This document shows positions 1 to 4,141 of a DNA stretch of 6,854 bases, piece by piece (position 1 is the stretch's first letter; every line of letters starts with the position of its first letter). The stretch is from Holosporaceae bacterium (GTDB lineage: Bacteria > Pseudomonadota > Alphaproteobacteria > UBA3830): assembly GCA_031262635.1 (NCBI GenBank), contig JAISHN010000047.1:1-6854 (forward strand), in the 5' to 3' direction. The position numbers and the translations under genes are program-made. Under the pieces are notes generated by a model. That model did not search any database, was not told the DNA's origin, and saw only the letters and a list, made by a program, of their open reading frames with translations.

Positions 1-32
1 AACTCGGGAAAACCGGAAATATCGCTTTTCAT
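1..32 (-). CDS. 5' end of a minus-strand gene, possibly histidyl-tRNA synthetase (partial)
   Basis: Read on the minus strand from the ATG at 32-30, the visible codons give MKSDISGFPE followed by Phe or Leu, and then the window ends. An AGGAG ribosome-binding site lies at 43-39, six bases before the start, and a good promoter lies just upstream, so this is probably a real gene start. The SGFPE opening resembles one branch of histidyl-tRNA synthetases that begin with SGFPE(W/F)LP. That would make it a cytoplasmic enzyme charging tRNA-His, but only ten residues are visible, so the name is a guess and the gene symbol is left empty. Divergently oriented from the secreted-protein gene at 714. Confidence 0.5.
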   Translation of the reverse strand, partial: MKSDISGFPE

Positions 33-54
33 TATTCGCTCCTAACTCCGCCGG

Positions 55-83
55 ATTCTACAAAGATAACCGTCGCGTCTCAA
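55..83 (-). promoter_or_regulatory. Sigma70-type promoter for the minus-strand gene at the left edge
   Basis: On the minus strand, a -35 box TTGAGA (83-78) is separated by exactly 17 bases from a -10 box TAGAAT (60-55). Transcription would begin near 48, leaving a leader of about 16 bases that contains the AGGAG site at 43-39. The match is by eye; spacing and position relative to the start codon are what make it convincing. Confidence 0.55.
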
Positions 84-126
84 TATATCTCGATTAAATT
101 AAAAAAATGTGGACGTTAATATAGAG

Positions 127-174
127 TAGGTTGCGCTAGGAAGAATTTTATTCGTCGTCCTTTTCCGTCATCCT
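127..174 (+). repeat. 48-bp dispersed module, copy 1 (second copy at 2671-2718)
   Basis: This segment and 2671-2718 align without gaps over 48 bases with about eight differences (roughly 83% identity by eye). Both begin with TAGG and share TTCGTCGTC followed by TTTCCGTCATCCT. Its last nine bases are also the start of the left arm of the palindrome at 166-255, so the module is probably the flank of a larger repeat unit rather than an independent element. No coding potential is evident. Confidence 0.6.
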
Positions 175-255
175 GAGCAAGGCGAAGGATCCAGACGGCG
201 AGTACGTTGAGAAAGCGCATGGATCCTTCGGCCGCGAGCGGCCTCGAGGATGACG
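166..255. repeat. Palindromic dispersed repeat, family 1, copy A
   Basis: The outer arms CGTCATCCT (166-174) and AGGATGACG (247-255) are perfect complements, and so are the inner arms GAAGGATCCA (184-193) and TGGATCCTTC (220-229). The right half contains its own small hairpin, GGCCGC (230-235) with GCGGCC (238-243). The design CGTCATCCTGAG...GGATCC...AGGATGACG is a familiar intergenic repeat style in several bacterial groups, including intracellular alphaproteobacteria. Transcribed, it would fold into a long branched hairpin from either strand. Related copies lie at 307-393 and 2546-2627. It encodes no transposase, so it is a non-autonomous repeat. Confidence 0.75.
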
Positions 256-306
256 AAGAAGAAAGAATCTTCGCGCTTCTAGCAATGACGTAGAGAAGGC
301 TTCTTT

Positions 307-408
307 CGTCGTCGCTTGCAAGCGAAGCGAAGGGATGGATCTGGAAAATGCTGATGTTTCGCTGGATCCTCGGCATAACGGCCAAGGATGACGAGATGGG
401 GAAACCTC
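307..408. repeat. Palindromic dispersed repeat, family 1, copy B1 (matches 2546-2641)
   Basis: From the CTTGC at 315 to about 408 this matches 2550-2641 closely, including the shared loop GAAAATGCTGATGTTTCGCT (343-362), which differs from the second copy at few positions. Left-arm sequence around 307-342 is partly complementary to the right arm at 361-393, which reads GGATCC, then a GGC...GGCC mini-stem, then AAGGATGACG. The same right-arm order occurs in copy A at 166-255, so the three are one family. Arms are more degenerate than in copy A. The match to the distant copy continues about 15 bases past the ACG at 393. Confidence 0.7.
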
Positions 409-508
409 CTTTTTCCGTTATTACAAGGAGAGCGGAGTCCGACGCGGCAATCTATCTATGGACTAGAGCGCTTCGTCGCTTCGATTCTCGCAATAACGGA
501 AAAAGGAG
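406..508. repeat. Palindromic dispersed repeat, family 2, with 17-bp perfect outer arms
   Basis: CTCCTTTTTCCGTTATT (406-422) and AATAACGGAAAAAGGAG (492-508) are perfect inverted complements. Inside, the left half carries GACGCGGCAATCTAT (about 440-454) and the right half GCGCTTCGTCGCTTCG (about 468-483). This is the layout of the widespread CGTCATTGCGAG...GCAATC palindromic repeats, here with TTATT in place of the usual CATTG. Between the arms, AGTCC (436-440) can pair with GGACT (460-464). The perfect arms beside degenerate interiors suggest either a recent copy or pairing kept by gene conversion. An open frame at 388-594 overlaps it but has no other sign of being a gene. Confidence 0.75.
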
Positions 509-648
509 ATTTAGCTAGTCTCAAGAGAGATTCGAGGCGAGAACCCGAGTTGTCGGCTCTATCGATCGGCCAAGTTGGCTCTCGACAAATCTAATCGTTT
601 TTATAATAACAAAATTTTAATTGCCTTTCATTTTTTTAAAATCTTTTA

Positions 649-677
649 TTGACTTCTTTGTTTGCTAGAGTTAAAAA
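649..677 (+). promoter_or_regulatory. Promoter of the secreted-protein gene at 714
   Basis: TTGACT (649-654) is followed after 17 bases by TAAAAA (672-677), a good -35 and a weak -10 box in AT-rich DNA. Predicted start of transcription is near 684, giving a leader of about 30 bases with a GGAG site at 703-706. Confidence 0.45.
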
Positions 678-713
678 TTATGCCGTAAGTAAAATAAATA
701 TTGGAGTGAAAAT

Positions 714-1196
714 ATGAAAGAGAATGTTAAATTTATTATGTTGGCTTTGGCTTTTGCGGCGCCAATAGGAGCAAACGGCGCGCAGATTCAAACAGGGGCG
801 CCCGCGGCTCGCCTATGGGCGTCTAGAATCCCTACCGTGCGCGAAGTTGTGCTCGATGCAGAAAACCTACTCCCTGAAAACGCCGCTGGATTGCGCATTA
901 AAGACCTCAGGCTAAAAGACATGCGAAAGGAGTCGAGCCGGTTAACACCTGAAGAACTCAAGGAAGCGCAATTCAAACTAAAAGGCCTGTGGCTGCAATT
1001 GTTAAAGCCGAGCTACTATGACTTGGCGGAAATGACGGCAAGCCAACACCAAACACGCAGGTTGTACGCCTGGCTATACGGCAACGCCCGCTACAGCGTA
1101 AACGACGACATATTCACTATCTCGCCGAACGGCGAAAATCTGACACTCGAAGAAGCCCTGCTACAGGAGCGTTCTTACGCCCTATACGAGGCGTAA
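714..1196 (+). CDS. Secreted hypothetical protein, 160 residues
   Basis: I do not recognise this protein. It opens with MKENVK and a hydrophobic core (about residues 7-19, IMLALAFAAPIG) followed by ANGAQ, a Sec signal peptide likely cleaved after Gly22 or Ala23, so the product should reach the periplasm or outside. The mature part, about 137 residues, is charged and looks mostly helical, with a Lys/Arg/Glu-rich stretch at 60-95, a Trp/Tyr-containing region near 93-127 (LWLQLL, YAWLYG) and an acidic C-terminus. There is no cysteine in the mature part, no further membrane segment and no lipobox. The ATG is supported by GGAG seven bases upstream and by the in-frame signal peptide. It stands alone with its own promoter and ends at a hairpin, so it is probably monocistronic. 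It may be a host-interaction or envelope protein, but nothing in the sequence proves that. Confidence 0.7.
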   Translation: MKENVKFIMLALAFAAPIGANGAQIQTGAPAARLWASRIPTVREVVLDAENLLPENAAGLRIKDLRLKDMRKESSRLTPEELKEAQFKLKGLWLQLLKPSYYDLAEMTASQHQTRRLYAWLYGNARYSVNDDIFTISPNGENLTLEEALLQERSYALYEA

Positions 1197-1198
1197 CC

Positions 1199-1217
1199 CT
1201 GAGCCGCTCCGGCTCAG
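1199..1217 (+). terminator. Hairpin just after the secreted-protein gene (possible terminator, no T-run)
   Basis: CTGAGCC (1199-1205) and GGCTCAG (1211-1217) form a perfect 7-bp GC-rich stem with a five-base loop, starting three bases after the stop codon. The following bases CTCCGGCCTG are not a T-run, so it is not a standard intrinsic terminator. It may protect the mRNA 3' end or be a remnant of a repeat; GCTCCGG also occurs twice in tandem (1206-1212 and 1217-1223). From 1224 to the recA promoter I see nothing else convincing, apart from an isolated TATAAT at 1382-1387 with no good -35 box. Confidence 0.4.
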
Positions 1218-1434
1218 CTCCGGCCTGCCCGTGAGGGACTGTATATTCCCGAGTCGAGAGGGAACTTACGGCGAGTTAATTTTAGAATAACTTGCAATGT
1301 AATATCTTTGTTTCCTCTCGTTTTCCCTCTTTTTATCCCGCAATACTTGCGTTCCGACATCTTCCTTCGCCGCCTTTCTATTATAATCTCATATCATTGA
1401 TACCTCCGTTGGATAATTCCCGTCTTTTATTCTG

Positions 1435-1464
1435 TTGACGACCCGCGAGACGAGACGTTATCAT
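1435..1464 (+). promoter_or_regulatory. recA promoter
   Basis: TTGACG (1435-1440) and TATCAT (1459-1464) are separated by 18 bases; TTATCA (1458-1463) would give a 17-base spacer. Transcription would start near 1471, some 19 bases before the recA ATG. I find no LexA box of the alphaproteobacterial GTTC-N7-GTTC type, its reverse, or the CTGT-N8-ACAG type near it; the closest is GTTC-N7-TTCC at 1351, which does not fit. This suggests, but does not show, expression independent of an SOS repressor. Confidence 0.5.
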
Positions 1465-1489
1465 CGAGCGTTTTAGAAAGGATCGGTCG

Positions 1490-2503
1490 ATGGATAAAGA
1501 AAAGGCTCTTGAAGCCGCGTTGTCGCAGATAGAAAAGGCTTTCGGAAAAGGCTCGGTTATGAAGCTCGGACAGCATGGCGGCGTAGAGGATATCGAAGTC
1601 GTTTCCAGCGGATCCATAGGATTAGACATGGCTCTCGGAGTCGGAGGATTTCCAAAAGGGCGCATCATCGAGATTTTTGGTCCTGAAAGTTCTGGAAAAA
1701 CCACGTTAGCTCTGCATGTGGTCGCGGAAGCTCAAAAAAAAGGCGGAAACTGCGCTTACATAGACGCGGAACACGCTCTTGATCCGGTTTACGCAAAGAA
1801 TCTCGGCGTGAATGTCGATTCGCTGGTACTATCTCAGCCGGACGCGGGAGAACAAGCGTTGGAAATCGCCGATACGTTGGTTCGCTCGGGAGCTATCGAC
1901 GTATTGGTCGTGGACAGCGTGGCCGCGTTAGTCCCTAAGGCCGAAATCGAAGGAGAAATGGGCGATTCGCACATGGGGCTACAGGCGCGACTCATGAGCC
2001 AGGCTCTGCGTAAGCTCACCGCCACTGTCGCCAAATCAAAATGTATTATGATCTTCATAAACCAGATTAGAATGAAGATAGGAGTTTTCTTTGGAAACCC
2101 AGAAACAACCACCGGCGGCAACGCGTTAAAATTCTACGCGTCCGTAAGACTGGATATAAGGAGAATCGGGAGCCTGAAAGAAAAAGAACAAGTCGTCGGC
2201 AACCAGGTCCGCGTGAAGGTCGTGAAAAACAAAGTCGCGCCTCCGTTTAAGGTCGTCGAATTCGATATAATATACGGAGAAGGAATATCAAAAGCCGGCG
2301 AACTGTTAGACATCGGCGTAAAAATCGGAGCGGTCGAAAAATCCGGCGCTTGGTATGCGTTCGAGGGACAGAAACTTGGACAGGGCAAAGAGGCCGCTCG
2401 CCAGTATTTGAAGGAAAACCCAGCGATAGCGGACAAAATCGAACGACTCATCCGCAACAACGGCGAATTAGTCGCCGAAGCGACGGAAATGGCGATAGAA
2501 TAA
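1490..2503 (+). CDS. recA: Recombinase RecA
   Basis: RecA is the ATP-dependent strand-exchange protein of homologous recombination and recombinational repair; it forms filaments on single-stranded DNA in the cytoplasm. All core motifs are visible: Walker A GPESSGKT at residues 64-71, the catalytic glutamate at 94 in YIDAEHALD, Walker B LVVDS at 139-143, DNA-binding loop L1 around 152-175 ([16 protein letters not shown]) and loop L2 around 191-210 ending in [17 protein letters not shown]. The C-terminal domain is present to residue 337, somewhat shorter than the 353 of E. coli, because the strongly acidic tail is missing. Loop L2 reads GVFFGNPE where GVMFGNPE is usual. The ATG is set by AAGGA seven bases upstream and by the normal N-terminal helix. 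The gene appears to be transcribed alone, with no recX-like or alaS gene following in the window. Confidence 0.98.
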   Translation: MDKEKALEAALSQIEKAFGKGSVMKLGQHGGVEDIEVVSSGSIGLDMALGVGGFPKGRIIEIFGPESSGKTTLALHVVAEAQKKGGNCAYIDAEHALDPVYAKNLGVNVDSLVLSQPDAGEQALEIADTLVRSGAIDVLVVDSVAALVPKAEIEGEMGDSHMGLQARLMSQALRKLTATVAKSKCIMIFINQIRMKIGVFFGNPETTTGGNALKFYASVRLDIRRIGSLKEKEQVVGNQVRVKVVKNKVAPPFKVVEFDIIYGEGISKAGELLDIGVKIGAVEKSGAWYAFEGQKLGQGKEAARQYLKENPAIADKIERLIRNNGELVAEATEMAIE

Positions 2504-2545
2504 AGACAACGACGACGGTTCTGTCGTAGAGTTAGCTTCCATGTA

Positions 2546-2641
2546 CGTCCTTGCGAGCGAATACGTAGCGAGGATCCAGAAAATACTGATGTTTCACTGG
2601 ATTCTCGGCCTGCGGCCAAGAATGACGAGATGTGGTAACTC
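2546..2641. repeat. Palindromic dispersed repeat, family 1, copy B2, downstream of recA
   Basis: The left arm CGTCCTTGCGAGCG (2546-2559) to GGATCCAG (2572-2579) is complementary to the right arm CTGGATTCTCGGCC (2597-2610) to AAGAATGACG (2618-2627), around the loop AAAATACTGATGTTTCA (2580-2596). The right arm contains the GGCC-TGC-GGCC mini-stem. The sequence aligns with 315-408 over its whole length. It lies 42 bases after the recA stop codon, and since I see no standard terminator there, it could serve as the 3' hairpin of the recA transcript. That role is inference. Confidence 0.7.
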
Positions 2642-2670
2642 AAAATTTTCTCAGACCGGAATACGGGTTT

Positions 2671-2718
2671 TAGGCTGTGTTAGGAAAAATATTGTTCGTC
2701 GTCTCTTTCCGTCATCCT
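2671..2718 (+). repeat. 48-bp dispersed module, copy 2, cut at its palindrome arm
   Basis: It aligns over 48 bases with 127-174 (about 83% identity by eye). In the first copy the terminal CGTCATCCT runs on as the left arm of a complete palindrome (166-255). Here the match stops after CGTCATCCT at 2718 and is followed by the TGTAGAAGTCAAG sequence that leads into the transposase remnant. No matching right arm is found downstream, so the palindrome was probably interrupted by the IS and its other half deleted. Confidence 0.6.
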
Positions 2719-3026
2719 TGTAGAAGTCAAGTAATTCGTTACATTTTTGGTTAAGTTAAGCTAACTAAGAATGGAGGGAATAGATGACGACGAACAAAGG
2801 GTTGATATCGGGGACGTTGGCGAGAAGGATGCTGGTCTGCGTAAAGGACTACGAGGCGATTAAGTCGGGGAATAGCGAGACGTTCTCGAGAGCGAAGGAT
2901 TTTTGCGCTTACCACGGGTTCTCGCGTCAGAATTTCATGAAGATCTATCATCGGTATAAACGCAACCCAGAGGAGAGTTCGCTATTGCCGCGGAAGTGCG
3001 GTCCGAAGTTCAAGACGCGGCGGCGG
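2719..3026 (+). mobile_element. Truncated IS481-like insertion sequence (left end and 5' third of transposase)
   Basis: The element appears to begin at TGTAGAAGTC (2719), exactly where the repeat match ends; a TGT terminus suits IS481-type elements. A transposase start follows 65 bases later. The right boundary is near 3018-3032, where the transposase-like sequence stops at KTRRR and unrelated sequence begins. The catalytic domain and right terminal repeat are absent, so the element cannot move on its own. The family is assigned from recognition of the encoded N-terminus, not from a search, and the exact ends are inferred. Confidence 0.55.
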
Positions 3027-3032
3027 ACATAG
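2784..3032 (+). pseudogene. Transposase N-terminal fragment (helix-turn-helix domain), IS481-like
   Basis: The 82-residue frame begins MTTNKGLISGTLARR, has a helix-turn-helix-like segment at about residues 35-60 (FSRAKDFCAYHGFSRQNFMK) and ends in a basic stretch, SSLLPRKCGPKFKTRRRT. This is the usual opening of integrase-type transposases that continue from the KTRR region into a second DNA-binding region and a DDE catalytic core. Here a TAG follows at once and no DDE core is present in any frame downstream, so it is a remnant of a protein normally of roughly 300 or more residues. The start is supported by a strong GGAGGG (2773-2778) five bases upstream. If translated it could still bind the IS ends, perhaps as a repressor; that is speculation. 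Confidence 0.65.
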
Positions 3033-3108
3033 CCATAACGCCTTCGGCGGCGGGAATCGCTTTAACAGCCCAAAATAAAAAAACGAATAAAAAGACTAAT
3101 TTTTTCAT
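3010..3108 (-). pseudogene. Truncated secreted-protein gene, signal-peptide end only
   Basis: On the minus strand, ATG at 3108-3106 opens a 32-codon frame starting MKKLVFLFVFLFWAVKA, a textbook Sec signal peptide with a possible cleavage after Ala17, then IPAAEGVMAM and a stop at 3010-3012. The last few codons overlap, in antisense, the end of the transposase remnant, so the natural gene very probably continued leftward and lost everything after its first 25 or so codons when the IS fragment became joined here. It has only a weak ribosome-binding site (GAGTGA about seven bases upstream) and no clear promoter. It could instead be a complete tiny secreted peptide, but the overlap with the IS scar makes truncation more likely. 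The original product is unknown. Confidence 0.5.
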
Positions 3109-3303
3109 AAGCGTCACTCGTTTTATGAAAACAGAGCGTCGGTTAAAAATTGGTTAACAAAATACTCGAATAAAGAATTAGGGAATCGATTTTTTATACT
3201 CGCGAACCTTAGCGAAGCCAGAGTTTAGAACTTGAATAGCGACAAGTTTTCATTTTCTTTGACCCTAAAAATGATATTTTTACTTAAAATATAAAATGAA
3301 TAA

Positions 3304-3331
3304 TTGACGATTATATAAAAACTATTATAAT
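3304..3331 (+). promoter_or_regulatory. Near-consensus promoter for the secreted gene at 3372
   Basis: TTGACG (3304-3309), a 16-base spacer and a perfect TATAAT (3326-3331) precede the gene. Transcription should start near 3338, giving a leader of about 34 bases. This is the best promoter match in the window and implies strong constitutive transcription by the housekeeping sigma factor. Confidence 0.65.
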
Positions 3332-3371
3332 ATTTGAAATGTGTTTATATTTAAAAGTTAGGAGAGTAAAA

Positions 3372-3962
3372 ATGAAAAAAATAGCGTTTGTATTGTGTTC
3401 TTGTTTGTTATTTGATGTGTTTTGTATGCAGCAAGTAGTCCGAATTTCAGGTAATTTCAGCATACCATCAATAGAAGATATTCTGATACATTGCAGGCAT
3501 GAAACTGCGAAAGAGGTCGTCAGCCACGCTTTATTGCCAGAGGAAGGGGCTGATGAGGTATCCGGGATGTGGCATAGCTCGACGTTACTTAGCGCGCTAA
3601 TAACATATGGCCATATTTCTGCAGTAGGAGTCCTCCTTGCCCGTTGTCCTAGATTGGCAATTGGATCTTCTGAATTGCAAGCGCTCTTTAATTGCATGAC
3701 GGACGAGAGAGACGCATTTGCGTCAAGTATACATTGGGCGGACACAGAGTGCACAACCGCGCTCACAGCCGCCGCGCACCGTTGTGCTGCGGCGCCCTCT
3801 GTCTTGGCTCCTTGCTTAGCGAAATTGGGTAAATTGGACGACAAACGCAGCCAAATGGCTGCCGTGGATTGGTCGTTGGTAAATAATATAATGACATCAG
3901 AGGAGATTATAGCTGCTAGCCCTAACTTGGAGCGATGGGTTACTCTGATGACTGGAGAATGA
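3372..3962 (+). CDS. Secreted cysteine-rich hypothetical protein with ankyrin-like segments, 196 residues
   Basis: I do not recognise a named family. The preferred start is the ATG at 3372, with AGGAG (3360-3364) seven bases upstream, which places MKK and a hydrophobic stretch (residues 4-18, IAFVLCSCLLFDVFC) at the N-terminus as a Sec signal peptide; no good lipobox is present. An in-frame ATG at 3339 would add 11 residues but has no ribosome-binding site and lies at the predicted transcription start. The mature part has six cysteines (41, 92, 108, 127, 138, 148 from the 3372 start). Two segments look like degenerate ankyrin repeats, 70-93 (STLLSALITYGHISAVGVLL) and 128-151 (TTALTAAAHRCAAAPSVLAP). 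If that is right it could be a protein-binding exported factor, as is common in intracellular bacteria; the evidence is weak. It is single, with its own promoter, and converges on glmS. Confidence 0.7.
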   Translation: MKKIAFVLCSCLLFDVFCMQQVVRISGNFSIPSIEDILIHCRHETAKEVVSHALLPEEGADEVSGMWHSSTLLSALITYGHISAVGVLLARCPRLAIGSSELQALFNCMTDERDAFASSIHWADTECTTALTAAAHRCAAAPSVLAPCLAKLGKLDDKRSQMAAVDWSLVNNIMTSEEIIAASPNLERWVTLMTGE

Positions 3963-4004
3963 ACTCAGCCTATATGACCTGCTATTCTTTAAATAATGTT
4001 GCAT

Positions 4005-4050
4005 AAAAACGCTGGCAGGAGTTGGGTGTTGTCTTGTCTGCATCCAACTC
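4005..4050 (-). terminator. Hairpin between convergent genes, possible terminator of glmU-glmS
   Basis: GAGTTGGGTG (4019-4028) and CATCCAACTC (4041-4050) form a 10-bp stem with one G-T pair and a 12-base loop. Read on the minus strand, the stem is followed after nine bases by TTTTT (4009-4005), which is a weak intrinsic-terminator layout about 90 bases beyond the glmS stop codon. In the plus direction, after the gene ending at 3962, the stem is followed by TAAAGG without a T-run. It may act in both directions. Confidence 0.4.
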
Positions 4051-4141
4051 TAAAGGAACTCAATCGATATTAGATTAAATATAATGGGTCGTTTAACTAC
4101 ATCAAAGTTCTTGTATTTTTTAGTCGACAATGACGCTTAAT

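Larger units (their letters stand above)
84..648. other. Gene-free, repeat-rich intergenic region between two divergent promoters
   Basis: This long stretch separates the leftward promoter at 55-83 from the rightward promoter at 649-677. Open frames cross it on both strands, but they run through palindromic repeat arms, lack ribosome-binding sites and have low-complexity, arginine/serine-rich translations, so I read none as a gene. It holds a 48-bp module (127-174), a palindrome (166-255), a half-repeat resembling a CGTCATTGC-type arm (about 263-291, minus sense), a second palindrome (307-393) and a palindrome of another family (406-508). From 509 to 600 there are only short imperfect inverted matches, for example TTGTCG near 554 with CGACAA near 583. 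From 600 to 648 it is AT-rich DNA with no recognisable feature. Confidence 0.6.

Noticed and set aside
116..385. 89-codon open frame on the minus strand through the repeat nest
   Set aside because: It runs straight through palindromic repeat arms, has a serine-rich low-complexity stretch encoded by GAAGAA-type repeats, and lacks a ribosome-binding site.
388..594. 68-codon open frame on the plus strand
   Set aside because: It overlaps the second-family palindrome over most of its first half and has no ribosome-binding site or recognisable protein features.
127..600. A CRISPR array
   Set aside because: The repeats are palindromic, of differing sequence and uneven spacing, without regular spacers or cas genes.
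1341..1370. GTTC-N7-TTCC as a LexA box
   Set aside because: The second half-site does not match GTTC, and it lies about 80 bases upstream of the recA -35 box.
1381..1704. Minus-strand open frame overlapping the recA start
   Set aside because: It is antisense to the conserved recA coding sequence and its promoter; its translation has no plausible start signal.
2541..2723. 60-codon open frame downstream of recA
   Set aside because: It is composed almost entirely of the repeat copy at 2546-2641 and the module at 2671-2718, so it is a by-product of repeat sequence.
3229..3258. AACTTG/CAAGTT hairpin followed by a T-rich stretch
   Set aside because: The stem has only six base pairs and there is no plus-strand gene just upstream that would need a terminator; AT-rich DNA gives such matches by chance.
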